From assembly GCA_001592805.2 (NCBI GenBank), contig CP051139.1, forward strand, positions 2,728,001 through 2,792,000: a stretch of DNA of 64,000 bases, written 5' to 3'. Under the pieces are notes generated by a model, which was not told the DNA's origin, ran no database searches, and worked only from the letters and a program-made list of their open reading frames with translations. A program made the position numbers and the translations under genes. Origin of the DNA: Peltaster fructicola (Eukaryota > Ascomycota > Dothideomycetes). The first letter of the stretch is position 1. Every line of letters starts with the position of its first letter. Below are positions 49,490 to 60,503 of the stretch, in pieces.

Positions 49490-49815
49490 ATCACGATTGT
49501 CGGGTCATGGTGGGATGTTGCATGTACAATCAGTATGCAACAGGGAACGCTGTGCTTTTACTGCATTGCTTCAGGCGCTTGTGGAATGGTGAAGCGAAAG
49601 TCTGTCATGTGTATAGCATGACTTACTCATAAGAGATCAATGCAAACATCATGAAAGATTCAAAGCAACATGTCTCGCGAAGGGTAAGGTTGATCAGTAC
49701 AGTTTATCGCTGCCAGACAACACGATATCGTGTCTAGTTTCATGCATTGGACCTCGGACGCTGCTGCGATTTACTACCATCTGAACGCCTCGCTGAATTG
49801 TTGTTGTCGTATCGA
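49490..49815. other. convergent 3' flanks of RPS16 and NSE1
   Basis: About 330 bases between converging stop codons. Nothing else is visible. Confidence 0.5.
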
Positions 49816-50727
49816 CTAATCGTCTTCATCGGCAGTGGTCCTTCTTCTTTGGCTCGTGCTGCTTCCTCTAGCAGCCGCTTCGCCCACTGGCAAGGGATCT
49901 GTCCATGGCGTCTTGCATTCAGGGCAGATTTGCTGATTGTTTTGTGCACGGAACATTCTACCTGCGCAGTGCATATGCAGTCGACCTAGGCACTCTCTCC
50001 TTGGACAGCGCTGACCGACGGTGACAATCTCTCTGCACGCTTTGCATGTCCTGATCTTGATCTGCACTTCTTCATCGTCCTCACCGTCTTCCGCTGGTGG
50101 TTCGTTGTACGTATCTGCCAGCCACTCGCGGAGCTCCATCAATGCTCGTGGTGTCAGACTGTAGAATCCTGCTCGACTTCTTTCGAACCAGCCCTCTGAA
50201 AGCATGTTCTCCAACACGCTCTCCGCTTGTGACTGAGTCAAAGCAGCAGCAGTACTCGTGCCAGTACCACTATCCCTACGCGACTCTTCTTGTGGTAGTT
50301 TTGCCAGCTTCAGTGCTTGCGTTGCTGTGATCGCCATAATCTCGGCATGCATGGTGTTGTATCTCTCAAACATGGCATCCAAGACTCGCCTGACAAATGC
50401 TATCTCGTCAGCAGTTTGAACGGTCGACATCTGAGTAAAGGCATCGCTGGTGGTATTGACAAGAGCATGCACTTCGTCATGCGTCTGCTGATGTCTTGTG
50501 GAGCGTATTTCAAGATCGAAAGGTGAAATTGCATCATTCAGAGCCTGCACATAGCCATCGAAGTCATTCCGAGTGATGTCGCCTGGCTGCATAGGCCGAT
50601 TAGGGTCGCGCGCGGTAAGGATGGTCGACAATACAGCTTGAGCGTCCACAAAGGTCATTACCTGACGAGCCAGGAAGGCCTGTAGGAAGGCCCGGTGCGT
50701 AGTATCATGACCAGGGTTGTCGTCCAT
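49816..50727 (-). CDS. NSE1: SMC5-6 complex subunit Nse1
   Basis: A 303-residue intronless protein. Residues 1-215 form the paired winged-helix part: HRAFLQAFLARQVMTFVDAQAVL, then NDAISPFDLEIRSTRHQ and ALVNTTSDAFTQM, and the second winged helix with MLSEGWFERSRAGFYSLTPRALMEL. From about 228 comes a variant RING: CKACREIVTVGQRCPRREC, HMHCAGRMF, then CPECKTPW. This pattern of Cys/His and the trailing W is diagnostic of Nse1. Nse1 binds Nse3 and Nse4, supports a ubiquitin ligase activity with Nse3 (MAGE) and works in recombination and repair at the Smc5-6 ring. A disordered Ser/Arg-rich tail follows the RING. It acts in the nucleus. Confidence 0.93.
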   Translation of the reverse strand: MDDNPGHDTTHRAFLQAFLARQVMTFVDAQAVLSTILTARDPNRPMQPGDITRNDFDGYVQALNDAISPFDLEIRSTRHQQTHDEVHALVNTTSDAFTQMSTVQTADEIAFVRRVLDAMFERYNTMHAEIMAITATQALKLAKLPQEESRRDSGTGTSTAAALTQSQAESVLENMLSEGWFERSRAGFYSLTPRALMELREWLADTYNEPPAEDGEDDEEVQIKIRTCKACREIVTVGQRCPRRECLGRLHMHCAGRMFRAQNNQQICPECKTPWTDPLPVGEAAARGSSTSQRRRTTADEDD

Positions 50728-51013
50728 AACGAAGGCTCGACATACTCAAGCGATGTGCACAAAATAACGCGTTGATGAGTTGAAGCACGTCTCAAAACAC
50801 GCGGAGATAATTCAATGAATGACATCAGATTCGTGGTTTCGCGTACTATGAGCTGTGCTATGTAAAGTATGACAAGATACAGTGTCTGGCATGATATAGT
50901 ACAAGAGGTAGAGGTCGCCAACCTCGATGCTCGTAGACTTCGCGTGAGAAGCCTTCCTACACAATGATTACTCCAACACGACGTTGGCCTGGCATAACGC
51001 AGCTGCAGTGTAT

Positions 51014-51967
51014 TCAACCACAGCATCGCTCTCTTACCTCACGGCCACTTCCTTCCACGTGAGCATCACCCTCGTCACCGCCATAGCTCGTGAGGCCGCC
51101 TGGTGTGCTCAAGCCGAGCCAGCTTCTCCTTTTGTCGCCAATACCAAGTCGAAAGCTGCCATGTCCACCACCAGGCATGTCAAAGTAACCTTGCTGACCA
51201 CCATCAACGCCTGGGGTTCGTCCTTGTGATTTCAACTCTGCAGCTTCCAGTCGTCTCGCGTTCTGTTCGATGAGCTTGCGGGTGATCACTCGGAAAACCT
51301 CGTCAATGCCTTCTCCGTCCTTCGCGCTGACCTCATGACAGCAATCCCAGGCCGTTTCATTACCCCAAAATCCCGAGCTACGGTTACTGTTTGGGCTCAC
51401 GACGTGGCCGTTGTTGAGGCCATGTGAGCTGGTCACACGGTGTCCTGCTGTTGCTGGCCGTGTGCTCTGAGTTACTGCTTCGGGATAGAGCTGCTGAGCA
51501 ACGTATTCAATGCATTGCTCAAATGTGACTTCTCGCTGTCGGGGATCTGCGGCGACAACGTCGCTCTTCGTGCCAACCACATGTATGATCATATCTCCAA
51601 GCGCGCCGTTCACACCACACTGTTCCCGTAGCTCAGACAACCATCTGCCCATCTCTTCAAAACTCTGTGTCGACGTGACGTCGTAGCATAGGATAGCGGC
51701 ATGTGCACCGCGATAGTAGAGCTTCGATATCGAGCGAAAGCGTTCCTGACCTGCGGTATCCCATATTTGTAGGCGGATTGTTGTGCCAGACTCTGCGTCG
51801 TGGACGCGTGTGGTCAAGAAGGAAGCTCCGACCGTGCTCTGCGCTTTCGATGGCGGTATGAAGGCACTCTTGACATACCGATGAACGAGTGATGTCTTGC
51901 CAACCCCTTGTGTTCCAAGAACAACGATCTTGGCTTCGACAGCGGCTGGTGGAGGCGAGCCTGTCAT
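51014..51967 (-). CDS. atypical Rab-family small GTPase
   Basis: A 317-residue intronless protein. The G domain starts at once: G1 GTQGVGKTS, switch I with TVGASF, G3 WDTAGQERF, YYRGAHAAILCYDVTSTQSF (Rab family motif), and G5 VSAKDG. The G4 motif reads TKSD instead of NKxD. An insert of about 45 Ser/Gly/Asn-rich residues sits between G4 and G5, so the protein is longer than the usual 200-220. The C-terminal 80 residues are Gly-rich and end ERCCG. Rab geranylgeranyltransferase normally modifies CC, CxC or CCxx; a CCG end is not canonical but keeps two cysteines. Function in membrane traffic is inferred; I cannot place it in a named Rab class. Confidence 0.85.
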   Translation of the reverse strand: MTGSPPPAAVEAKIVVLGTQGVGKTSLVHRYVKSAFIPPSKAQSTVGASFLTTRVHDAESGTTIRLQIWDTAGQERFRSISKLYYRGAHAAILCYDVTSTQSFEEMGRWLSELREQCGVNGALGDMIIHVVGTKSDVVAADPRQREVTFEQCIEYVAQQLYPEAVTQSTRPATAGHRVTSSHGLNNGHVVSPNSNRSSGFWGNETAWDCCHEVSAKDGEGIDEVFRVITRKLIEQNARRLEAAELKSQGRTPGVDGGQQGYFDMPGGGHGSFRLGIGDKRRSWLGLSTPGGLTSYGGDEGDAHVEGSGREVRERCCG

Positions 51968-52724
51968 TTTGTCGTCGTATGCAAGTAAACCGCAATGTCG
52001 ATGACATTCATTTCGATGGCTGTCTTGCTTCGCGCTTCTGTGTTGGTCAGCGAAGAAGGAGAAGCGTCCTGAAGAGTGTATCCGTGTATACTGTAGGTGT
52101 TAGGTCAACAGCGCAACAACAATGATCAGCTGGCGCATTGTGCACAGCCGCGGTTCCTGCCTGACTGCCCACCACACCATCACCAGAAGCCACGATCAGC
52201 TATATGTGAGCATGGCTGACGCCGCAAAGTCGCGGTTAGATCAGATGATCAGATGGAATGGTCTATGACCAAGGCAGACGAAATTGGGTTGCACGTTTTG
52301 GTGCTACCTAATTACGCATGGCCACTACCTGTGGTGTCATGCACCACGAGTAGCGTCGATCGTCTCATCGACATGGATATCGCTATCGTAAAGAGAGGTC
52401 AAGGGACATCTCTTATCGTGATGTGTAAGAAGGAAGAGTTGTCACGAGCTGCAGGAAACAGCACATCATTTATCCCTGGCGTTGAACCACCGACCAGTCG
52501 GAAGAGATCGATGCAGCTAGAGAAGTGACTAAAATGTCTGTAGAGCTGCATTGTGCTGACTACAACACCAGCTCCCTCTATCTCGTCTTCATGCCTCTTG
52601 TCATGCCAGATACCTGTCATCACCTCGATTGATGCCATGATCGAGATGTTCACTGGATACAATGTTGTCTACAACACTCACATGCTATACTTCAAGCAGC
52701 CATCTTGTCATCGATCGTATGCAA
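51968..52724. other. intergenic region
   Basis: About 760 bases: Rab promoter on the left, 3' flank of the secreted esterase-like gene on the right. A 91-codon frame at 52253-52528 has no motif. Confidence 0.45.
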
Positions 52725-54390
52725 TCAGGAGACCAATGGCTGTGAGTCCTCCGGAAGAGTAACTCGGAAGACAAGAGCCTGGTTGTCGAGCGAGTAACCA
52801 CTGGAGTCAGCGTATGGCATCTTGCCGAAGTTGACATATCCGTGCTGGGTGATGAAGTCATTGTCGCTCATGCTGATGATGAAGTACTCGTTGACCTCAT
52901 CATCATCTGGGTTGACCGGCAAGATCCCAATTGACTCCCACTTCTCGTTCAGAAGACCATTCGACTGAGCACCACCGTTGCGGACGCCAAAACGATTCAA
53001 CTGACTGTTAAGGTTGAAGTCAAGCCACGAACAGTACTGCGCAGGTGTGACAGTGATGTTGCTGGTACCCTTGTTCAGCACGCCAGTCGAAGAGGCAACC
53101 GAGCCATTTGTGCTGTCAGCAGATGCGCCCTTGATGTTCGTGGCCTTGCTGATGTCAAAGACATCGATGTGGCGGTATATCGAGGTAGTGCTATTGCCTT
53201 GTCCTCTGCCAGCATTGCTGTCACGCGCCAGGATCAAGAACTGTGTAGGGCTGACGTAGTGGATCTCGCTCTCTCTTGCGATTTTGGTTGTAGTGTCATT
53301 TGGTACAACATGGCTCTGTGGCACGATGTACTCGGCAAGGTACTTGGGTGGGTGGGATGAGATGTCGTAGCTCAGGAAGCGAGTGTTGCCCGACGTTGGG
53401 TTCTTCGAGCCGCCCTCCTGGATGATTGCAGACTGTAGCATCGCATAGAGAGTGCGACCATCTGGAGAGACGGTGAGACCTTCGAATCCCTGGTTGTTGC
53501 TTCGGCCGGACTTGGGATCGCCAGGAACTGGAGCGAGGTTCGGGTTATAGCGAGGTGGTGAGTTGGCTGAGAAGCTCTCTGAACCATTTCGGTTTGGTAT
53601 GAGAGCATCTGGAGGACGAATCGCACCGATCATGCTACCATTGGCAGAGAAATGGTAGATGTATGGGCCGTATTCATCACTGATCCAGAAGGTGCCATCA
53701 TGACCAAGGAAGAGACCTTCGCTGTCGACCGTGACTCTGTTTCCTCCGGGTCCGGCATTACCGAAGCCGTCGCCTGTGTAGTGAGCAGATGGGACATCTG
53801 ATGCACCCAGTCCAGAGAAGCTGAGGTATGGCCCTCTCACGTCAGCGTCGAGACCAGTAGTTGGAGTGCCAGCTGGATCAGTGAGGAAGATCGAGTCGAG
53901 ATACCGGAAGAGAAGGTTTGGTGGCGATGGGTTTGCCACGGTAGCATCCTCATCTGGAGTGAAGGTAATCTGGAACTTGTGGATGCGATTCTGCACGTTC
54001 AGAGTTCCTTCAGTGTTCCATCCTGCAGGTCGTCAGTGTGGTCAATGACGAGGTATTTATCGTACCTCTATCGGGAAGGCCGTATAGAAGGCCAGTGTAG
54101 CTGCCATTGCGATGTAGTCTCCAGGACTTCCTGTCGATTGCAATGGCTGAGCCAATGCCACCAATGGTGTCGCCGACCTTGTCACGAGCGTCGTTGGCAA
54201 CAAAGCCAAAGCCTGCAAGTTCGTTGTAGACGTAGGTCTGGCCATTACAGACAGTAGTACTTGTCACAGGAAGGTCATCGCCCTCGCAGTCGTCGCCGTA
54301 GTCATCACCGTAGTCGTCGTGATCTGCAGTAGCCAGATGCGATAGAGCTGCCACGCTCACAAGTGTGAACAAACACCGCTTGATAGACAT
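52725..54390 (-). CDS. secreted esterase-like (phytase-type) protein
   Basis: Two exons (54390-54066, 54022-52725) give 540 residues. The 43-base intron has GTACGA and a TGCAG acceptor; the frame rejoins as LPDRGWNTEGTL. A signal peptide (MSIKRCLFTLVSVAALSHLATA) is followed by an acidic DDYGDDYGDD stretch. The remainder matches the esterase-like activity of phytase family as I recall it: DGTFWISDEYGPYIYHFSANG, GFEGLTVSPDGRTLYAMLQS, ESEIHYVSPTQFLILARDSNAG, and NEKWESIGILP. It probably forms a six-bladed beta-propeller with metal-binding acidic loops. About ten NxS/T sites suggest glycosylation. Substrate unknown; extracellular or wall location is inferred. Confidence 0.85.
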
Positions 54391-54956
54391 TGCTGCTGAT
54401 GGAGAAGGTTGTTGCGTGTCTGCTGAGCCGTCTGTTGGCAGCTATATGTACAATGGCCAAGAACATGCCCAGCCATGATGCCTCATCCGAAATTGTTAAA
54501 CCACGTACCATCTACTTTCACCACTGACGGCGTGCATAGCAGATTGATCAACCCTTCCGCCTAGGCACGATTCGACGAGCTAGGCATAATAGCTGCCGAA
54601 TGTGTGCCCACAACAAGTAGGATGGTCATTCCTGGCGCCGATTTCACCACGTTGGAAGAGAAGCACGAGGCGTTTGCGCTGCTGTGATTGGTCAAGACGA
54701 ACAACAGTCCTAAGCAAGGCTACGCCATCATGCAAATCATTGCCACAGCCATGTGCTTTTGACGCGGGATGAGACGGCGACATTCTTGTTTGGACGAGAT
54801 CGATATTGACGTCGATGAGGTGTGTCGCTAGCATGCGCCTGCCATGCTCATCGGAGCCTCATACCATTGAGCGGGCTCACATCATGAGAGATGACAGTTC
54901 GCTCGTGTACTGGCGGATGTCCTACATGTCATGCCCATTGCACACACCATGCAGGC
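54391..54956. other. intergenic region
   Basis: About 570 bases between two leftward genes. Holds the promoter of the esterase-like gene and the 3' flank of THI20. Open frames of up to 85 codons lack motifs. Confidence 0.45.
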
Positions 54957-56813
54957 TTAGCCAGTGGAAGCCATCTGCCAGAATCCAGTCTCCATCTGAG
55001 CTTGTCAGCAAGAGAACGAGGTTGCTGGAAGACATACCTTAGTAGCATGAATGAAGATCTTGACCAGCTCCTCGATACGCTTCGGCGACTGATGTATAGC
55101 ATGCTTCTCTATCAGATCGCGGCCTGTGCGGACAGCTGCAACGTAGTCCTCTGCGACATAGTTGTTGATCCACGTCAGATACCTGTTAGGCTGTGCTGGC
55201 GGGTCAGTGATCTGTAGGTGGTGAAGTCGAGCCGCGATCATCCCATAACCTAGTAGACAAGGTAGAAGTGCTATCTGTAGTGCAAGCCAATCCTCGCTCT
55301 GGCCGATGTCCAGCACGTAGCGTGTGTATGCTGTGCATGCTTGACTCTCATCGTACGCTTCCATGTCCTGCTGCGTAAGGCCGAACTGCTTGCATTCGCC
55401 TATGTGAAGGTTGATTTCGTGTCTGATGTGTGTGACAATTCGAGCAGCCTGCACTCTGTCAGTTGCTGTCAGGAATCGGTGGCTAAGCATACACCAGCAA
55501 TGTCATCGAGGGTCTTGGCTTTGTAGCCTGCAAGTGCGTTTGCTCGAGCAAATTGAATCAGGTAGAGGTAGTCCTGTATCATATAATACTTGAAGCGTTC
55601 CGGATCCAAAGAACCGTCGCCGAGCTTCCGAGTAAATTCATGGTGTGTATACTCCTTCCATGCTTCTTGCACATCGTCTCGTCGAAGGAGGTATTCGATG
55701 AAATCGCCGCTTTCAGATGTCAGTCCAGCGCTTATGGCTTGGTAGTATTGACAAACCGAGTGAAAGGGAGGATCTGCACAGAGTGGAAGTGGTTGAGAGG
55801 GCCCGCACCTCTCCCCAGAGATATGCTCGTTTCGATGCCGGCACTGACATACTTGCAGCCAGCTCGCACAGCATTCAGCATGCTCATGCCATTAGCCAGA
55901 TTGCATGCAATCGCAGCTGGTGAGAGTCAGGTATGGATAGTCCACGCATTATGGTCACATACAGCCTAGTGAGCATCCAGTGCCATGCGTGTTGGGTGAT
56001 GTCTGGTATGGTAGCTCAATGACTTCCGCCGAGCTACCGTCGTACAGGACATTTGCCACAATCTTCTCAGTGTCTGCAGCTGTAGCGATTCTGCCATCAG
56101 CTGTCAGGGGCAGATGTCCGCCCTTCACTAGGATGTATTTCGGTCCTAGCGTATGCAGTGATTGTGCTAGACGCTTCATGTCATTGAGGCTGCTGACTTC
56201 AATGGATGCTTGTCCAGTCTCCTTTAGCAGGAGAAGAGCCTCGGATATGTTTGGAGTCAGGATGGTAGTGTTGGGCAGGAGGTCTTTGCATAGTGTCTGG
56301 ACTGCATCCTCTGGTAGTAGTTGAGAGCTGCTGGTCGATATCATCACCTGGGTATGTCAATACACAGCATGATGAGTACCTTCTTAGTACAGACTGGGTC
56401 AACGACTGTCTGAGTGACACGATGTTGCTTCAGCGCTCGAGCGATAGTGGAGATCGTGGCAGCAGAGGCCAGCATCCCTCGACGCTGTCAGTACTGCTGC
56501 TGGATCCTGTAAGAGGGCATATACCGGTCTTAACGACATCAACACCAATATCCTCAATGCACGCATCAATCTGCTTGTGCACAAACTCTGGTGGTATCAT
56601 GTGAATGCCATACACTCCTTGCGTGTTTTGAGCTGTGAGTGCTGTCGTCGTAGTCATAGCATAGCATCCATGCGCAGCGATAACTTTTTGGTCAGCTTCT
56701 AGTCCCCTACAGATGCAGGTCAGCCATGTTTGGGATATCCTTTGCCTTTACAGATCCACAACTTACGCTCCTCCAGAGCTGTCAGACCCTGCTATTACCA
56801 GGATACGCTTCAT
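54957..56813 (-). CDS. THI20: bifunctional HMP-P kinase / TENA-domain enzyme (Thi20 type)
   Basis: Eight exons (56813-56767, 56706-56525, 56477-56395, 56347-55963, 55916-55757, 55709-55493, 55448-55038, 54995-54957) give 507 residues, in frame throughout. The N-terminal kinase domain (1 to ~285) has RILVIAGSDSSGGAGLEAD, GVDVVKTGMLAS, VVDPVMISTSSSQLLP, LTPNISEA, ILVKGGH and THGTGCSL, as in ribokinase-like HMP-P kinases. The TENA domain (~290-507) has WKEYTHHEF, FKYYMIQDYLYLIQFARA, ESQACTAYTRYVLDIGQ, YLTWINNY and the last exon's METGFWQM. Thi20 proteins phosphorylate hydroxymethylpyrimidine for thiamine synthesis and salvage thiamine breakdown products. Introns are 41-60 bases. The intron 3 donor is GTCTGT (chosen because it gives DPVMISTS); a GTACTC donor 12 bases on would add four residues. 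Intron 2 ends in TCGAG. Confidence 0.88.
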
Positions 56814-56938
56814 GATTGATGGACTTTGGCAGGTCTAAGACATCGCAATCATCATTCATGACTTTTGAGTGCTTGCTATTGTGACGTCACAAGCTGAAGT
56901 TACCACCACCTGCGGCCATCGAGTACCTCCTTGCTTGT

Positions 56939-58722
56939 TCAGTCAGAGTCTGACGAGTCGTATTCTGGAATATTGGGATCTGGATGGTTTAGTAAGATGC
57001 CTGAAAAGAGGGACAAGCAGACTCACCGCGAGACAATGCGTATCGGAAGACGCCTGCTACTCTTGCTGCCAAGGTCTCCGAAATGAGAACCTGCTGCTCA
57101 TCACGAATTGCATAATCGAAGTCAGCAAGATCGATCTGCAGACTCAATCCGTGGTTGCCATCGCCTAAGTTGAGAACGAAATCCAGGAGGCCGTCCGCAG
57201 TGAACCTCGAAAGCCCAGCAACCACCAGATTCCTCAATCTTGGAAGCTTGCCGAGACTCTGAAGATTGTCATCTGTATATCCAATGCCACCGATGTACAA
57301 GTCTTCAAGATTGGTAAGATGGTCCGTCAACTCTTGTAGGTCGGCACCAACGAAGTCATCCGCAAGCCGTGTGACACGAAGCTTGCGAAGACTTTTGAGG
57401 TTACACAAGGCTGTGAGCATGACCGCCCTGTCTTCGAAGCTTGCATCGTCTGCGTTCGCAGCAAGAATCAGCTCGTTGAGTTCGCGTTGCTGACCTAGAA
57501 GGTTATGAAATTCGGATTGGGATCGTATGTCGTAAAGAGCCGACTCCGTGGCCGTCAGTGTCAATGAAGTGAGACTTGCTTGGCTGCCACGAAGTAATGG
57601 GCTCAAGAGTTCTGGAGCAAAGGATATGTTCTTGAGTGTGACGTCCGAGAGTGTGTTACATCCTTTCAGCCATTCAGCTATCTCTTCGCAAGCATCCTTC
57701 TTGGAGGTGTATAACCCAGGCGTCTGTCGCAGCCAGTCGATAGCGAATGTTGTGAGCCTCGTGCAGTCGCTCAGCTTGGCCAGTGCCAACAGTCCATCGT
57801 CCATCAGTGCGAGGCTCAGCGTCCTTAGGCTCTTGCCATGCTTGTTGAGTGCCGAACAGGTGAGGGTATTGATCTTGCAGTCGCTAATGTTTTCGAACAG
57901 GACAATGGTGTTCTCTGGAAGGCCTCCGATCAAGGCGGCGAGATGGGTATCAGCAGCATCATCAGCAAAGCTGAATATGCGCAACTCGCTGAAGTTGAGA
58001 CAGTGTTTGTGTATCAGAGATCGGAGCGACTCATCCGCAAGGACTCGACCATCCCCGACGTCAAGTCGTCTGAGATTTTGAAGCTTTGGCAGCCACCTCT
58101 GTAATCGCATACTAAAGACAGTCTCGATAGCGTGTTCTGTGAGTGCCTCCAGGAGATGTGCCTGATCAACGATGACATCGCCGATAGCTGCCACGGTGTC
58201 CTTGATCTTCAGCTGGTCGACGAGCTGTTTGGATCGAGTAGCCTTGACGGTGATCATGAAAGGAGCAAGTGGTCCCGAGAAGAAGTAGTCATACATCTGT
58301 GCCGATCTGAAGGTATCGTCCTGAAGCATGTTGCTCAGGTCTCGTAGGTCTAGCACTCTCAGGTGTTTGTAATATGGGTAGCTCGTTTGGCCCAGAGCAG
58401 ACATGATGATGGTACGCCACAGGATGGAGTTCTTTTGTGTAATCTGTCTCGCTTCTGCAGCTGGCGCATCCTCGACGGGTTCGCCTTCTGGATTTGCTCT
58501 TCCGAAGCACTCATGGCTGATACTGGTCGTTCGTTAGTGTTGAGGCATAGATGTGTACAAACCCAGCTCCTACCGATATAGAGCATTGATGGCACCTGAC
58601 GCAGCAATTTGTCTGCTGCTTACAAGACAGTTGTACAAAGAGGAGAAGTCGTTTCGAGCAGAAAGCTCATCACATAGCAGGTGTAGGACATCAGGCGGCA
58701 ACGTCGTTCGCTCGGAGGCCAT
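56939..58722 (-). CDS. F-box-like leucine-rich-repeat protein
   Basis: Three exons (58722-58574, 58522-57027, 56979-56939) give 561 residues. Introns are 51 and 47 bases; the second has GTGAGT, a TTACTAAAC branch region and a CCAG acceptor and leads to the acidic end DPNIPEYDSSDSD. Residues 1-45 (TTLPPDVLHLLCDELSARNDFSSLYNCLVSSRQIA) are F-box-like. Then follow leucine-rich repeats of about 25-30 residues: NLRRLDVGDGR, SLRTLSLALMDD, LSDVTLKNISFA, LTSLTLTATES, LRKLRVTRLADD, NLEDLYIGG, LRNLVVAGLS. An F-box/LRR protein recruits substrates to SCF ubiquitin ligases; here the substrate is unknown, and the F-box call is by eye. It is divergent from RAD9. Confidence 0.85.
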
Positions 58723-58965
58723 ATCGTGCTAGTCGTAATGATATCGTTATGGTCGCGGTCGGTGAGGCTTCTTTCTGCGAGGTCACCGATTGTGTAGTGT
58801 ATGTAGCCTTGTTGATGCCTGATGCTGGGATGACATCGATCATTTCGAGCTTGACGCGTTGAGACGACGCGCTTCACTTTCATGACCTCGCCACTTCGCA
58901 GGACCACCAACCCTCACAACACCACCGCATAGCGAGCGGCACAGACATGTATGACTCACATCAAC
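58723..58965. promoter_or_regulatory. 243-bp bidirectional promoter (F-box-LRR / RAD9)
   Basis: The two start codons are 243 bases apart. CAA-rich leader sequence precedes RAD9. No TATA box is clear. Confidence 0.5.
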
Positions 58966-60490
58966 ATGTCGTCACAACCGCCTGGGCTCAACTTCACATT
59001 GTCGCCTGAGGCGACTGGGCATGTCTACGAAGCACTTGTCTGTCTAGCGAAGTTTGGCGAATCTGTATCGATCGAGGCCCGCAATGACAAGGTATGCTCG
59101 TTGTTCCCATCAGAACAAGACTGACTTATCAGTTCACGCTGATTGCTCTGAACTTGTCAAAGACTGCATATGCAGCTTGTACACTCGATGCAAAGACTTT
59201 CTTCACAACTTATGCCTTCATACCTGGGAAGACTGTCCATGATAGTGATCGGTTCACCGGACAACTGTACAACAAGGTATGGAGGTCTGGTCATGATTCC
59301 AATGCTGCTGACATGTGACAAGGCCTTACAGTGTGCATTCAAAGGCAGAACGGGAGACCCTCGAGGTCGAGAAATAGCGATTGATTACTGCCATGTCAGC
59401 GTACAGGAGAGGCCCGACAAGGCAGAATGCCGCATGGTCGTGAAAATGCACTACAAACAGGGCATGACAAAGTGCTATCGGCTGACTTATGAGCCGACAC
59501 AGATCATGCATGCTCTGTTCGACAAGACTTCGGCATCTCAAGGCTGGAAGATCTCGTCAAGAATCATGCGAGAATATATCGAATACTTCGGACCCAAGAC
59601 CGAGCAGCTCGATCTCCTTGCACAGGACGGGAAAGCCATCTTCACGAGCTTCACCGAGAAGATCCAAGACGGGAAAGGTGAGTAGCGTAGTTGCGTCAAA
59701 CACAGCTAATGTCTAGCAGAAGTCCTCAAGCAACCACTCGAGACTTCCATTGCCCTCCATATCGAAGACTTCGAAGATTTCCACGTACGTGAACAAGTAC
59801 ACATCGTCATCAGCGTCAAGGATTTCAGAGCCATTGTCACACATGCTGAGACCTTGCATGGCTCCCTCTCTGCCTCTTTCTCCGTGCCAGCAAAGCCTAT
59901 GCAGATGTCGTACGGAGGGCCAGGTATTCAGTGTGACTTCACACTCATGACGACCGGAGACCATGCAGGTGTGTCCATACAGAGTAGACCGAACTTCATC
60001 TCGACAAGGAGCAGTGCTCGCCAGCCTACTTCGACTTCTACGACGACACTGAATCGCAGCAATTCGGAAATGCTACCTCCTGCGCTCCCGGGTACAAAGC
60101 ATCTCAACAGCGGTCTTGGCACGTTGAGTCAAGCGAAGAAGCTGCGTCTCGATCAACCCACACCAGCTGTATCCCAACAAGATCCAGATCCAGAGAGCCT
60201 TTTCATGCCCCCGAACGAGGAGCAATCGTGGGAGCCTCATCAGTTCGAAGATGATGGCCAAGAAGAGTTGCTCGGCTACGATGCAAGTTACACCGATCAA
60301 GAAGCCGCTCCGCATCCTACTTTCCGTGATACAACTTCTGTATTCAATGGGCAGGTCAATTTGTTGTCGATGGCCAGCGAGAGCCAGGAAGGTCTTGAGC
60401 CGACGCAGCGGCTGTCGCAGGTTCGTCGATCTTGAAGTGCACTGATGCAAATGACTAACTGTGTTGCAGCTCCACGGCATGTTTGATTGA
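58966..60490 (+). CDS. RAD9: checkpoint clamp subunit Rad9 (9-1-1)
   Basis: Five exons (58966-59091, 59133-59276, 59323-59677, 59720-60420, 60470-60490) give 448 residues. Introns are 41-49 bases. Residues 1-275 form the two PCNA-like halves: FTLSPEATGHVYEALVCLAKFG, FTLIALNLSKTAYA, FTGQLYNKALQCAFKGR, CRMVVKMHYKQGMTKCYRLTYE, YFGPKTEQLDLL and VIVSVKDFRAIVTHAE-type strands after exon 4 begins. The rest is the disordered, phosphorylatable tail of Rad9 (Ser/Thr/Gln/Glu-rich), ending LSQLHGMFD after the last tiny exon, a conserved end. Rad9 pairs with Rad1 and Hus1 as a DNA-damage clamp that activates the Mec1/ATR checkpoint. Intron 3 ends in a tandem TAGCAG; the distal acceptor gives the expected KEVLKQP. 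Confidence 0.93.
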
Positions 60491-60503
60491 ACAGGAAGTG
60501 TGC

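Noticed and set aside
52480-52530. tRNA-like B-box sequence on the minus strand (GGTTCAACGCC)
   Set aside because: No acceptor stem or proper D and anticodon arms can be formed; the T stem has only three pairs.
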